Assembly (NCBI GenBank): GCA_964478515.1
Contig: CAYZIL010000005.1
Location: 1-64,000 of the forward strand
Direction of reading: 5' to 3'
Source: HGM13233 sp964478515
GTDB lineage: Bacteria; Bacillota; Clostridia; Oscillospirales; Ruminococcaceae
Length of the DNA: 64,000 nt
The position numbers and the translations under genes were made by a program. Below, piece after piece: positions 50,931-60,468 of the stretch. The notes below the pieces were generated by a model that worked only from the letters and a program-made list of their open reading frames with translations, searched no databases and was not told the origin of the DNA. The stretch's first letter is position 1. Every line of letters starts with the position of its first letter.

Positions 50931-52416
50931 GCAGGACGCGGTGCGCGGCAGACGCCGCTCGGCGGGAATAACCCGCCGCTGGCTGTTCGGCACAGTGGTG
51001 TGGATAGTCCTGATATTGCTGCTCGCCGAAGTGGGCATAGTTGTCATGGTCCGCAACAGCTACTATTCCTCGGCAATACAGTCGCTGGAATGGCGTGTGG
51101 ACAATATTGTCAATAACCTGCCGTCGAGCGCTTTGCAAACGCGCGAGCAGGTGGCGGTGCTGCGCAGTTTTGTTGAGGAGTTCAACGAAAAAGACAAATT
51201 TGAGCTCATACTGGTCAACACCCGCGGCTATATGTCAATAACGTCCAGCGGCTTTGCGCCGGACAACAGCGAGCAGCCCGGCGACTACCTTAAGGCAATC
51301 AGCGACGCCGGCGGCTACGGCAGTTATGTCGGGCGCACCGCGCAAGGCGAGCATGTTGTCGCCGTGACGCAGCTTTTTGACTCGCCCATTGGCGACATAA
51401 GTGGCGTTCGTCTGGTGACCTCGCTGACGCTCATAGACCGGCAGATTAAATATATTACGCTGCTGATATCGCTCGCGGTGCTGGTAATTCTGGTTTTCAC
51501 GCTCGTGTCCGGCACATATTTTATTCGCTCTATAGTGTTGCCGATATATAAAATCGGCGACACGGCGCGCACTATTGCCAGCGGCGATTTTGAAGTGCGA
51601 ATAAACAACGAATACGACGACGAGATAGGCGACTTGTGCGACCGCATAAACGAGATGGCGGCCGGACTTTCGCAGACCGACCGGATGAAGAATGAATTTA
51701 TCAGTTCGGTGTCGCACGAGCTGCGCACGCCGCTGACTTCTATAAAGGGCTGGGCGGATACGCTGGCGGCCATAGGCCCCGGCGACGAAAAGACATACAA
51801 GAAGGGTATGAAGATAATTGCCGACGAGACCGAGCGGCTGTCGCTGATGGTGGAAGACCTGCTCGACTTTTCCCGCTTACAAAGCGGCGGGCTTTCGGTG
51901 CACCCCGAGCGGCTGGACATTGTTGCCGAGCTCACCGACGCCGTGCTGCTGGTGGAACAGCGCTGCTCGCGCGCCGGCATAGCCGTAGAGTACGAGGAGC
52001 CGCCGCTGCCTGTCGCGGTAATGGGCGACAGCAACCGCATAAAGCAGGTTTTCACTAATATTCTCGACAACGCCATTAAGTACACCGAGCGCGGCGGCCA
52101 CATTCGAGTCGCGGTCGGCAGCGGCGAGAGCACCGTCGACATCAGCGTTGCCGACGACGGCGCCGGTATAGACGCAAGCGATCTGCCGCACCTGACCGAG
52201 CGTTTTTTCAAAGCGGCAAACTCCACTACCGGTTCCGGTATAGGCCTTGCGGTGGTCAAAGAGATAATGCAGGCGCACGGCGGGAAAATAGTGATAGATA
52301 GTGAAATTGGGCAGGGCACCCGGGTTACTTTGTGTTTCCCGCTGGCCGCAGAAACGCCGGCAGACAGCAGTAATAATAAAAATTCGGAAAAGAGAACAAA
52401 TGGCGAAAAACAATGA
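50923..52416 (+). CDS. Membrane sensor histidine kinase
   Basis: The 497-residue kinase has TM1 (about 22-43), an external sensor of about 125 residues and TM2 (about 178-200). HAMP (about 201-252), HisKA with His265 in SSVSHELRTPLTS and a HATPase_c domain (NAIKYTERGG, DDGAGI, GSGIGLAVVK) follow. It phosphorylates the preceding response regulator. The start overlaps that gene, and its end overlaps the yqhQ-like gene by 17 bases. The sensed signal is unknown. The neighbouring lipoprotein is a candidate partner. Confidence 0.93.
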   Translation: MREQDAVRGRRRSAGITRRWLFGTVVWIVLILLLAEVGIVVMVRNSYYSSAIQSLEWRVDNIVNNLPSSALQTREQVAVLRSFVEEFNEKDKFELILVNTRGYMSITSSGFAPDNSEQPGDYLKAISDAGGYGSYVGRTAQGEHVVAVTQLFDSPIGDISGVRLVTSLTLIDRQIKYITLLISLAVLVILVFTLVSGTYFIRSIVLPIYKIGDTARTIASGDFEVRINNEYDDEIGDLCDRINEMAAGLSQTDRMKNEFISSVSHELRTPLTSIKGWADTLAAIGPGDEKTYKKGMKIIADETERLSLMVEDLLDFSRLQSGGLSVHPERLDIVAELTDAVLLVEQRCSRAGIAVEYEEPPLPVAVMGDSNRIKQVFTNILDNAIKYTERGGHIRVAVGSGESTVDISVADDGAGIDASDLPHLTERFFKAANSTTGSGIGLAVVKEIMQAHGGKIVIDSEIGQGTRVTLCFPLAAETPADSSNNKNSEKRTNGEKQ

Positions 52417-53341
52417 AAAATGCGCGGCGGCGCGCAAAACTTCAATAGGCGGGCAGGCGGTTATAGAGGGTTTGGTCATGAAAGGACCCTCGCAGACCTG
52501 CCTTGCGGTGCGCTTGCCAGACGGCAGTATACACACCGAAATGTACCCGGAAAACAAGCCGGCAGTGATGAAAATTCCGCTGGTGCGCGGCGCCTACGCG
52601 ATGGTGCGCAGCCTGCTGCACGGCTACCGCTACATAAACCGCTCGGCTGACCTTGCCTATCCCGACGGCGAGTCTATGAGTGAGTTCGACAAAAAAATGG
52701 AAAAGAAACTGGGCAAGAGCGCCTACGAAAACCTGGGGATAGTCACGGCGCTGTTGGGTGTCGTGCTGGCAATAGCTTTGTTTATTGCGGTACCGACGCT
52801 GTTGACGGCGCTGCTGGGGCGCTATATTGAACTTACCGGTACGCTGCGCGCGGTAATTGAGGGTGTAATAAAAATAATTGTCTTCCTCGCTTATATCGCC
52901 GCGGTCTCGCACATCAAGGAGATTCACCGCGTGTTTGAGTACCACGGCGCCGAGCACAAGACGATATTCTGTTACGAACAGGGGCTGGAGCTGAAAGTGG
53001 AAAATGCCCGCGGCTGCCGCCGCTTTCACCCGCGCTGCGGCACCAGCTTTTTGTTTATTGTCATTATAATCAGCATTGCCGCGTCGGTCTTTGCGCCAGC
53101 GGGTAACATGGTGCTGCGCATGCTGTGCAAGCTGTTGATACTGCCGGTGGTCATGGGCATATCTTATGAATTAATTAAATTTGCCGGACGGCACGACAAC
53201 CTGTTGACGAGAATTATTTCGGCGCCGGGACTGTGGGTGCAGCGCTTGACCGTGTTTGAACCTGACGACAGCCAGCTGGAGGTGGCCATTGCCTCAATGA
53301 AAGCGGTGCTGCCGCGCGACGGCGAAAGCGACGTCTGGTGA
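52400..53341 (+). CDS. YqhQ-like DUF1385 membrane protein
   Basis: The 313-residue protein has the DUF1385 start SIGGQAVIEGLVMKGP, several membrane helices and the conserved FEYHGAEHKTIFCYE and HPRCGTSFL blocks. The family is widespread in Firmicutes and often sits beside prmC, as here. Its function is not established. The ATG at 52400 is preceded by GGAAAAGAG and overlaps the kinase gene. It overlaps prmC by four bases. Confidence 0.88.
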   Translation: MAKNNEKCAAARKTSIGGQAVIEGLVMKGPSQTCLAVRLPDGSIHTEMYPENKPAVMKIPLVRGAYAMVRSLLHGYRYINRSADLAYPDGESMSEFDKKMEKKLGKSAYENLGIVTALLGVVLAIALFIAVPTLLTALLGRYIELTGTLRAVIEGVIKIIVFLAYIAAVSHIKEIHRVFEYHGAEHKTIFCYEQGLELKVENARGCRRFHPRCGTSFLFIVIIISIAASVFAPAGNMVLRMLCKLLILPVVMGISYELIKFAGRHDNLLTRIISAPGLWVQRLTVFEPDDSQLEVAIASMKAVLPRDGESDVW

Positions 53342-54174
53342 GCGCCCACGCGCTTTTGCGCCGGCTGCGCGCGCAGCTTGAAGACGCAGGCATTGAAGAC
53401 CCGCGCGGCAAGTCTGCGGCGGTGTATGAGCGGGTTTTCGGCGCGCGGCCCGCACACGAGGTAAGCGAGCCGCAAGTGAGCCCGGACCAGCGCGCACTTT
53501 TTGACGCGCTCGCGCAAAAGGTTCTCAGCGGTTACCCGGTGCAGTACATTCTCGGCCGCTGGCCGTTTTTGGATTTTGAACTGGAAATAGGCGAAGGGGT
53601 GCTTATTCCGCGCAGCGAGACCGAGTCGGTGGCGCTGACGGCGCTGGAATATTTGCAAAATACGCCCGGGGCCGCGCTTGATCTTTGCGCCGGCAGCGGC
53701 GCAATTGCCATTGCACTGCGGCGGCGCGGCGGCGCGGCGGTGACGGCGCTGGAAAAATATCCGGCCGCTTTTGAATACCTAAAGCGTAACGCGGCGGCCT
53801 TGGCACCCGGCATGGACCTTGTCAGCGACGACGTGTTCGGCGCCGAAAAACGTCTGCCGTGGGGACACTTTGCGCTTATTGTCAGCAACCCGCCCTATGT
53901 GTGCGACGGCGAATGGCCAACGCTCGACATCACGGTAAAAACCGAGCCGCGCACCGCGCTTTGCGGCGGCACGGACGGGATGGATTTTTACCGCTACATC
54001 GCCGCAAATTACCGCGACAACCTGAGCGACGGCGGCGCGCTGGTCTTTGAGACCGGCGACGCCCAAAACGAGGCGGTGGCGGTGCTGCTGCGCGAGTGCG
54101 GCTATGTTGACATACATCGCGGCAACGACTGTTTCGGTATGCCGCGCGTCGTCTCGGCGCGGCGGGGAAAGTGA
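53338..54174 (+). CDS. prmC: Release-factor glutamine methyltransferase PrmC
   Basis: The 278-residue SAM-dependent methyltransferase has LDLCAGSGAIAIA as the SAM site and the catalytic NPPY (in IVSNPPYV), which methylates the GGQ glutamine of release factors. It starts at GTG (53338). No prfA is adjacent here. It is the last gene of the operon that begins with the 48890 lipoprotein. Confidence 0.92.
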   Translation: MSAHALLRRLRAQLEDAGIEDPRGKSAAVYERVFGARPAHEVSEPQVSPDQRALFDALAQKVLSGYPVQYILGRWPFLDFELEIGEGVLIPRSETESVALTALEYLQNTPGAALDLCAGSGAIAIALRRRGGAAVTALEKYPAAFEYLKRNAAALAPGMDLVSDDVFGAEKRLPWGHFALIVSNPPYVCDGEWPTLDITVKTEPRTALCGGTDGMDFYRYIAANYRDNLSDGGALVFETGDAQNEAVAVLLRECGYVDIHRGNDCFGMPRVVSARRGK

Positions 54175-54184
54175 GCACAAAAAA

Positions 54185-54198
54185 CGACCAAATGTTTG
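54185..54198 (+). promoter_or_regulatory. Possible SOS (LexA) box before recA
   Basis: CGACC-AAAT-GTTTG differs at two positions from the Gram-positive LexA-box form CGAAC-N4-GTTCG and overlaps the -35 region of recA. The match is moderate and untested. Confidence 0.45.
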
Positions 54199-54224
54199 AT
54201 TTGCCTGCGCGCGTGTGGTATAAT
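54196..54224 (+). promoter_or_regulatory. Promoter of recA
   Basis: TTGATT (54196-54201), a 17-base spacer and TATAAT (54219-54224), with TGG before the -10. Confidence 0.75.
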
Positions 54225-54282
54225 CAGTGTAAAATAAATATGCAAACATATAAAACATTTTTTGATATTGGAGGACAAAAAC

Positions 54283-55380
54283 GTGGCGGAATCTGAAAAA
54301 GATAAGGCATTGGAACTGGCGCTGTCGCAGATAGAAAAGAGATTCGGCAAGGGCGCGGTGATGAGACTGGGCCAGAACACCACAATGAATGTCGAGTCTA
54401 TTTCCACCGGTTCGCTGTCGCTTGATTTGGCGCTGGGCATAGGCGGCCTGCCGCGCGGGCGCGTGGTCGAAATATACGGTCCGGAAAGTTCCGGTAAGAC
54501 TACCGTGGCGCTGCACGTCGTGGCCGAGGCGCAAAAGAAGGGCGGCAACGCCGCGTTTATTGACGTTGAGCACGCTTTGGACCCGGTGTACGCAAAGGCG
54601 CTTGGCGTGGACATAGACTCGCTTCTCGTCTCGCAGCCCGACACCGGCGAGCAGTCGCTGGAAATTTGCGAGGCACTGGTGCGCTCGGGCGCGATAGACG
54701 TCGTAGTTATCGACTCGGTTGCAGCTATGGTCACGCGCGCCGAAATAGAGGGCGAGATGGGCGAAAGCCATGTTGGCTTGCAAGCGCGGTTGATGAGCCA
54801 GGCGCTGCGCAAGCTGACCAGCGCCATATCTAAAACCAGCACGATAGTAATTTTTATCAACCAACTGCGCGAAAAGATAGGCGTGATGTACGGCAACCCC
54901 GAAGTCACGACCGGCGGCAAGGCGCTTAAGTATTACGCGTCTGTGCGTATTGACGTGCGCCGCATTGAAACGCTTAAGGTCGGCAGCGAGATGGTCGGCA
55001 ACCGCACGCGCGCGCGCGTTGTCAAAAATAAGGTCGCGCCGCCGTTCAAAGAAGGCGAGTTCGACATCATGTACGGCCGCGGCATTTCCAAAGAGGGCGA
55101 GATTCTCGACATGGCCGTAAAGCTCGACATAGTGCAAAAATCGGGAGCCTGGTTCAACTACGGCGAGATGCGTCTCGGTCAAGGGCGCGACAACGTCAAA
55201 CAGTTTTTGCTGGAAAACCCCGATTTGATGGCCGAAATAGAACAGAAAATCAGAGACAATGCCGACAAGCTCACCGCCTCCAGCCGCGTGCCGGCGCGCG
55301 GAGCGCCCAATCCGGCGCAGGCAAAAAAACCGACAGTCGTCGAGTCTGACATTGACGTTGAGGTCGACGAGGACGAATGA
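54283..55380 (+). CDS. recA: Recombinase RecA
   Basis: The 365-residue RecA has Walker A GPESSGKTT (66-74), VVIDSV as Walker B, the L1/L2 DNA-binding region with MSQALRKL, and NQLREKIGVMYG. It drives strand exchange and LexA-type autocleavage, relevant to the repressor at 61726. The GTG at 54283 is the start (TTGGAGG 8 bases upstream). recX follows with a four-base overlap. Confidence 0.97.
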   Translation: MAESEKDKALELALSQIEKRFGKGAVMRLGQNTTMNVESISTGSLSLDLALGIGGLPRGRVVEIYGPESSGKTTVALHVVAEAQKKGGNAAFIDVEHALDPVYAKALGVDIDSLLVSQPDTGEQSLEICEALVRSGAIDVVVIDSVAAMVTRAEIEGEMGESHVGLQARLMSQALRKLTSAISKTSTIVIFINQLREKIGVMYGNPEVTTGGKALKYYASVRIDVRRIETLKVGSEMVGNRTRARVVKNKVAPPFKEGEFDIMYGRGISKEGEILDMAVKLDIVQKSGAWFNYGEMRLGQGRDNVKQFLLENPDLMAEIEQKIRDNADKLTASSRVPARGAPNPAQAKKPTVVESDIDVEVDEDE

Positions 55381-56000
55381 GCGCCGAGCCGGTGATCATC
55401 TCCCAAATAAAAATGACAAAAAAGGGCAGGTATGCCCTTTTTTGCGGTGACGAGTTTTTATTTTCCGTCGACGAGCAGACCTTTGCCGACTACGGTATTT
55501 GCAAGGGGCGCGAATTCAGCGAGGCGGAGTTTGAAAAGCTGCAGCGCAGCAGCGGCAACCGCCGCGCGCTGGACGCGGCGCTTGAGTTGCTTGGCGCGCG
55601 CGAGCACGCTGCCGGCGAGTTGAAACAAAAATTGATGCGGCGCTTTGACGAGCCCACTGCACAGTGGGCGGTGCAGCGCGCGCGCCAGTTGGGCTTTATT
55701 GACGACGAGAGCTTTGCGCGCCGCTACGCCCGCGAACTGATTGAGCGCCGGCTGTGCAGCCGCCGCGCCGCGCAGGCAAAACTGACAGCTAAGGGCGTGG
55801 CGCGCGACATTGCGGCAGACGCCGTGGCCGAATATGACGACGCCGCGACAGCCGCTTGCGTGGTGGCAAAGAAATATCCGAACGGGGTCGACGCCGAAAA
55901 ACGCGACAAGGTGCGCGCGTCACTGCTGCGGGCGGGCTTTTCCGCCGCCGCGGTGCGCGCCGCACTGGCAGGCGGCGACGAAGAGTTTTTTTACGAGTAG
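55377..56000 (+). CDS. recX: RecX regulatory protein
   Basis: The 207-residue, highly charged helical protein has the tandem three-helix repeats of RecX (ALELLGAREHAAGELKQKLMRR, FARRYARELIERRL, shown in part). It inhibits or modulates RecA filaments. The start ATG overlaps the recA stop. Confidence 0.88.
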   Translation: MSAEPVIISQIKMTKKGRYALFCGDEFLFSVDEQTFADYGICKGREFSEAEFEKLQRSSGNRRALDAALELLGAREHAAGELKQKLMRRFDEPTAQWAVQRARQLGFIDDESFARRYARELIERRLCSRRAAQAKLTAKGVARDIAADAVAEYDDAATAACVVAKKYPNGVDAEKRDKVRASLLRAGFSAAAVRAALAGGDEEFFYE

Positions 56001-56033
56001 AAGCGGTGAGTAAGTGCCGCGCGGAGAGACAGG

Positions 56034-57359
56034 ATGGAAAAAATCTGCATAGTGTCGCTGGGCTGCGACAAAAACACGGTTGACGCCGAGTGCATGGCAA
56101 AACTGCTGGCGGACGCCGGCTACGAGCTGTGCGACACGCTGGCGACGGCAGACTGCGTGCTGATAAACACCTGCGGTTTTATTGAGAGCGCCAAAAAAGA
56201 GGCGATTGATGCCATTTTTGCCGCGCTGCGCGAGCGCGACGACCCAAATACCCCGCTGCGGGCGGTGCTGGTGAGCGGCTGTCTGGTGCAGCGCTATGGC
56301 GAGGAGTTCAAAAAAGAACTGCCTGAGCTTGACGGGGCGCTGGGCCTTTGCGGCAACGCGGACATTGTCGCCGCAGTACGCGCCGCGCTTTCGGGAAAAA
56401 AGCACTTTGTCTTTGGCGAACCCGAACAGCTGTGTATCGGCGCACCGCGGCTGGTAAGCACGCCGCGCCACTTTGCCTACATAAAAATAGCCGAGGGTTG
56501 CGACAACCGCTGCACCTACTGCGCCATACCCGCCATTCGCGGCCGCTTTCGCAGCAGACCTGTCGCCGACATCGTCGCCGAGGCGCAGACGCTTGCCGAC
56601 GCCGGCGTCAAAGAGCTTATTTTGATAGCCCAGGACACGACCGCTTACGGGCGGGACTTAGGCGACGGCAGCGACCTTGCCGGACTGCTGGAAAAGCTTT
56701 GCCGCATTGAAGGAATAGTATGGCTGCGGGTCTTGTACGCATACCCTGAGCGCGTTGACGAGCGGTTGATAGATGTTATGGCGCGCGAGGAAAAAATAGT
56801 AAAATACCTTGACATTCCGCTGCAGCACATAGACGACACGGTGCTGCGCCGCATGGGCAGGCACACAAACGGCGCCCAGATAAAACAGCTTATTGCGACG
56901 CTGCGCCGGCGCATACCCGGAATTGTGCTGCGCTCTACGTTTATTGTCGGCTTCCCCGGCGAGAGCGAGGCTCAGTTTGAGAGCCTTTATAAATTCCTTG
57001 AGCAAGTCGGGCTTGAGCGCGCCGGCTGCTTTGCCTTTTCCTGCGAGGACGGCACGCCGGCGGAAAAGCTTGACGGGCAGTTGGACGATGAAACCAAAAA
57101 CCGCCGCCAGGAACAGCTTTCAATGTTGTTCGCAAAACAGCTTGACGGCCGGCTGCAGGCCTGTGTTGGCACCGCGGTGTGCGCGCTGTGCGACGGGTTT
57201 GACGCGGCGCGCGGGCTTTGGGTGCTGCGCACCGCCGCCGACGCGCCCGACGTTGACAGCGTTGTCCTGTGTGCCGGCAAGCTTGAAACAGGCCGGTTTT
57301 ACAAATTGAACATTATTTCCGCCGAGGGCGGGGAACTGTTCGGCGAAATAATCGGTTGA
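56034..57359 (+). CDS. rimO: Ribosomal protein S12 methylthiotransferase RimO
   Basis: The 441-residue radical-SAM enzyme has three N-terminal Cys for one FeS cluster (Cys11, Cys47, Cys83). The radical-SAM cluster motif CDNRCTYC (Cys156, Cys160, Cys163) and a C-terminal TRAM-like domain follow. RimO modifies Asp88 of S12. The family is close to MiaB, but SLGCDKNTVD at the start favours RimO. The start follows AGAGACAGG. The stop overlaps the pgsA promoter. Confidence 0.92.
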   Translation: MEKICIVSLGCDKNTVDAECMAKLLADAGYELCDTLATADCVLINTCGFIESAKKEAIDAIFAALRERDDPNTPLRAVLVSGCLVQRYGEEFKKELPELDGALGLCGNADIVAAVRAALSGKKHFVFGEPEQLCIGAPRLVSTPRHFAYIKIAEGCDNRCTYCAIPAIRGRFRSRPVADIVAEAQTLADAGVKELILIAQDTTAYGRDLGDGSDLAGLLEKLCRIEGIVWLRVLYAYPERVDERLIDVMAREEKIVKYLDIPLQHIDDTVLRRMGRHTNGAQIKQLIATLRRRIPGIVLRSTFIVGFPGESEAQFESLYKFLEQVGLERAGCFAFSCEDGTPAEKLDGQLDDETKNRRQEQLSMLFAKQLDGRLQACVGTAVCALCDGFDAARGLWVLRTAADAPDVDSVVLCAGKLETGRFYKLNIISAEGGELFGEIIG

Positions 57360-57385
57360 CAACGGTTATATATCAAGGGTAAAAT
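57356..57385 (+). promoter_or_regulatory. Promoter of pgsA-cysS
   Basis: TTGACA (57356-57361) overlaps the rimO stop codon. An 18-base spacer leads to TAAAAT (57380-57385). Confidence 0.7.
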
Positions 57386-57454
57386 TACTTAATAGCCTAT
57401 ATATAGAAAAAAGCATACGGCGCTCGCGCAGCGACGCCGAAGAGGTAGCAGAAA

Positions 57455-58024
57455 ATGAATCTTCCCAACAAGCTGACTATTATGCGGGTGTTTCTTATTC
57501 CCGTATTCATGGTTTTTCTGATGGTCGACAGTATTCCATGTAATTATCTGTTCGCGCTTATTGTATTCGCGGCGGCGTCAATAACCGACTATTTTGACGG
57601 GCGCATTGCCCGCAGCCGCAACCTTGTTACGACTTTCGGCAAACTGATGGACCCGCTGGCCGACAAACTGCTGGTCATCTCGGCGCTCATCGGCATGATT
57701 AAGCCGGGACTCATAAGCCCGGTGGTGACTTTTATAATAATTATGCGCGAGACGTCGGTTACGGCGCTGCGTTCTGTCGCTGCTTCTGCCGGCACCGTTA
57801 TTGCCGCGAACATGTTCGGCAAAATAAAAACCGTGCTGCAGATGAGCGCGACGTGTATCTCGCTGGGAATGATGGCGATAGGAGAGATGTTCTTCGACGA
57901 GCTGTTTCTCGCCGTGGCGCGGCAGGTATCGGTCGCGTACTGGTGGGCGGTCGGCGCCTACACGCTGTTCACGCTGTTCGTCTACTTTAAGCAGAACTTT
58001 CAATTTATAGACCCGACGAAATAA
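57455..58024 (+). CDS. pgsA: CDP-diacylglycerol-glycerol-3-phosphate phosphatidyltransferase
   Basis: The 189-residue membrane enzyme has the CDP-alcohol phosphatidyltransferase motif (ITDYFDGRIARSRN...GKLMDPLADK, i.e. D-G-x2-A-R...G-x3-D-x3-D). It makes phosphatidylglycerophosphate, the first step of phosphatidylglycerol synthesis. It is followed 10 bases later by cysS. Confidence 0.93.
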   Translation: MNLPNKLTIMRVFLIPVFMVFLMVDSIPCNYLFALIVFAAASITDYFDGRIARSRNLVTTFGKLMDPLADKLLVISALIGMIKPGLISPVVTFIIIMRETSVTALRSVAASAGTVIAANMFGKIKTVLQMSATCISLGMMAIGEMFFDELFLAVARQVSVAYWWAVGAYTLFTLFVYFKQNFQFIDPTK

Positions 58025-58034
58025 GAGGGATACG

Positions 58035-59420
58035 ATGCAGATTTTCAACACGCTCAGCAGAACAAAAGAGACTTTCGAGCCGCTGCACGCCGGCAAGGCG
58101 GGCATATACGTCTGCGGCCCGACGGTATACAATTTTATTCATATCGGCAACGCCCGGCCCATGTGTGTGTTTGACACGCTGCGGCGCTATTTGGAGTACC
58201 GTGGCTACGAGGTCACCTACATTCAAAACTTTACCGACATTGACGACAAGCTAATTAACAAGGCGAAAAGCGAGGGAACTACGGTAAAGCAGGTCGCGGA
58301 GCGCTACATCAACGAGTACTGGACCGACGCCGACGGACTGAATATCCGCCGCGCCACGGTACATCCCAAGGCGACTGAGAATATTGACGAGATACTCAAC
58401 ATTGTCGACACGCTGGTCGACAACGACCACGCCTACGCCACGGCGGACGGCGACGTCTATTTCCGTGCGCGCAGCTTTGCCGAGTACGGCAAGCTGTCGC
58501 ACCAGCCGCTCGATGACCTTGAGTCGGGCGCGCGCATAAGCGTCGGCGAGCAGAAGGAAGACCCGATGGATTTTGCGCTGTGGAAAGCGGCAAAGCCGGG
58601 CGAGCCCTCTTGGGATTCGCGCTACGGCAAGGGTCGTCCGGGCTGGCACATTGAGTGCAGCGCCATGTCGCGCCGCTACTTGGGCAAGAGCTTTGACATT
58701 CACTGCGGCGGCATTGACCTGGTATTTCCGCACCACGAAAACGAGATAGCCCAAAGCGAGTGCTGCAACGGGGTGATGTTTGCAAAATACTGGATGCACA
58801 ACGCCTTTTTGAATATTGACGACCACAAGATGAGTAAGTCGGCCGGCAACTTTTTTACGGTGCGCGAAATCAGCGAGAAATACGGCTATGAGCCGATTCG
58901 CTTTTTAATGCTCAACGCCCACTACCGCAGCCCGCTCAACTATTCGACCGAAATAATTGAACAGTGCATGTCGGCGCTGGAGCGAATAAACACCTGCCGC
59001 GAGAATCTGGAATTTGCGCTGAGGTCGGGCAGCTTCGGAACGCAGACGCAACTCAGTGAGCGCGCCCAACAGCGGCGGGAACAGTTTATTGCCGCTATGG
59101 ACGACGACCTGAATACTGCCGACGGCATTGCGGCGCTTTTTGAACTCGTTAAGGATATAAACACGCTCAGCGCAGACAGCTGCGAGCAGTCGCTGCGCGA
59201 CGCCGAGAAAACCGTGACGGAAATTTGCGGTGTTTTGGGTATTTGTGAGCGCGCGGCGCAAAGCGAGATTCCTGCCGAGATAACGTCGCTGTGCGAGCAG
59301 CGCGCCGCCGCCCGCAAAGCGAAAGACTTCGCGCTTGCCGACAAGCTGCGCGACGAAATTGCCGCGCGCGGTTTTGTTCTGGAGGACACAGCGGCCGGAG
59401 TAAAAATCAGCTGTAAATAG
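58035..59420 (+). CDS. cysS: Cysteinyl-tRNA synthetase
   Basis: The 461-residue class I synthetase has Cys27 (part of the zinc site), HIGNARP as the HIGH motif and KMSKSAGNF as the KMSKS motif. Length is normal. It is co-transcribed with pgsA. No T-box is visible in the short leader. Confidence 0.96.
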   Translation: MQIFNTLSRTKETFEPLHAGKAGIYVCGPTVYNFIHIGNARPMCVFDTLRRYLEYRGYEVTYIQNFTDIDDKLINKAKSEGTTVKQVAERYINEYWTDADGLNIRRATVHPKATENIDEILNIVDTLVDNDHAYATADGDVYFRARSFAEYGKLSHQPLDDLESGARISVGEQKEDPMDFALWKAAKPGEPSWDSRYGKGRPGWHIECSAMSRRYLGKSFDIHCGGIDLVFPHHENEIAQSECCNGVMFAKYWMHNAFLNIDDHKMSKSAGNFFTVREISEKYGYEPIRFLMLNAHYRSPLNYSTEIIEQCMSALERINTCRENLEFALRSGSFGTQTQLSERAQQRREQFIAAMDDDLNTADGIAALFELVKDINTLSADSCEQSLRDAEKTVTEICGVLGICERAAQSEIPAEITSLCEQRAAARKAKDFALADKLRDEIAARGFVLEDTAAGVKISCK

Positions 59421-59469
59421 CAGCGCGTTTTGACAGCAGTCGGCAAATTGTTTTGCCGATATTATGCGA

Positions 59470-59498
59470 TTGACATTTATCAGATGGACACATATAAT
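59470..59498 (+). promoter_or_regulatory. Promoter of the 59538 zinc-ribbon gene
   Basis: TTGACA (59470-59475), a 17-base spacer and TATAAT (59493-59498), a near-consensus promoter. Confidence 0.88.
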
Positions 59499-59537
59499 TG
59501 AATAAACGGTAAATCACTTAAATAAAGGAGAGATCTT

Positions 59538-60332
59538 ATGTTCTGCACTTCATGCGGCACAAACAACGAAGACGGAGCGACTTTCTGCACAGGATGCGGA
59601 AAATCGCTTAGCGACGCTTCCGCAGCTACTGCTGCGCCGGTTTCGCCGGACGTCAACGCCACAACCGCTGCTTACCAGCAGCCGATGGCGGGCGCGTACC
59701 AGCAGCCGGCAGCCGGAGCGTACCAGCAGCCGGCAGCGGGCGCATATCAGCAGCAGGCCGGCTATTACCAGCAGCCTGCCTATCCTCAGAAGAAGTCCAA
59801 GACCGGGCTGATTATCGCCATAGTTCTCGGCGGACTGGCAATTCTTGTCGGTCTTACGATTCTGATCATTTCGCTTGTGGGCGGCGGTTCGTCCAGCAAC
59901 AAGGGCTTTGACACTCCGCAGGAGGCCTCAGAGCAGATGATTCAGTGGGTCTTCGACGAGAACTGGGACGCTATCTACGACAACATGCCCGTACTGAGCG
60001 CTGACATGCTGGCGCAAATTGCCGACGGCGGCAGCTCTGTTACGAACATGGCGCAGTACAAGGTGGACGGCTCTAACTACTTTGCCCGCTACTACGGCAC
60101 AGGAAGCCAGCTGGAGACCTACACTCTGAGAGGCACCGAAAACCAGACGGGAAGCAGCCTTACAAATATTGTCAGCAACTTTTTTGCCAACGCCGATTAT
60201 CAGGTAACCGGTTTCACGACCATTACCTATGATTTCACGTATACTCAGAACGGTTCTTCCTATTCTGACTACATGAACGTCATGTGCATTCAAGTGGACG
60301 GTGGTCAGTGGTACCCCATTTGGTATAACTGA
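59538..60332 (+). CDS. Zinc-ribbon / YQQP-repeat / TM protein (first paralogue)
   Basis: The 264-residue protein has a zinc ribbon (Cys3, Cys6, Cys17, Cys20), a low-complexity linker with AYQQPAAG-type repeats (about 45-80), one TM helix (about 89-114) and an external domain of about 145 residues. That domain may resemble small DUF4878/lumazine-binding-like folds but has no named catalytic motif. The next gene is a clear paralogue. The ATG follows AAAGGAGAG. It probably senses or scaffolds something at the membrane. Function unknown. Confidence 0.8.
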   Translation: MFCTSCGTNNEDGATFCTGCGKSLSDASAATAAPVSPDVNATTAAYQQPMAGAYQQPAAGAYQQPAAGAYQQQAGYYQQPAYPQKKSKTGLIIAIVLGGLAILVGLTILIISLVGGGSSSNKGFDTPQEASEQMIQWVFDENWDAIYDNMPVLSADMLAQIADGGSSVTNMAQYKVDGSNYFARYYGTGSQLETYTLRGTENQTGSSLTNIVSNFFANADYQVTGFTTITYDFTYTQNGSSYSDYMNVMCIQVDGGQWYPIWYN

Positions 60333-60354
60333 GAACACAGTACGCTTAAACGAC

Positions 60355-60386
60355 CTGCCGGCAGCTTATGCTGCCGGCAGATTTTT
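60355..60386 (+). terminator. Intrinsic terminator
   Basis: A perfect 11-bp stem CTGCCGGCAGC / GCTGCCGGCAG with a TTAT loop, followed by ATTTTTT. Confidence 0.9.
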
Positions 60387-60410
60387 TGTATGGCAGTGTC
60401 TAACAAGCAG

Positions 60411-60439
60411 TTGTTATTGTAAACTGTTGCTGGTATAAT
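60411..60439 (+). promoter_or_regulatory. Promoter of the 60469 zinc-ribbon gene
   Basis: TTGTTA (60411-60416), a 17-base spacer and TATAAT (60434-60439) with an extended -10 TGG. Confidence 0.75.
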
Positions 60440-60468
60440 ATAATAAATTGTATAATTTGGAGGTAAAA

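Noticed and set aside
53779..55182. Long minus-strand open frame (467 codons) opposite prmC and recA
   Set aside because: It is the antisense shadow of strongly supported genes in GC-rich DNA. The composition is Arg/Val/His-rich and no ribosome binding site or family motif is present.
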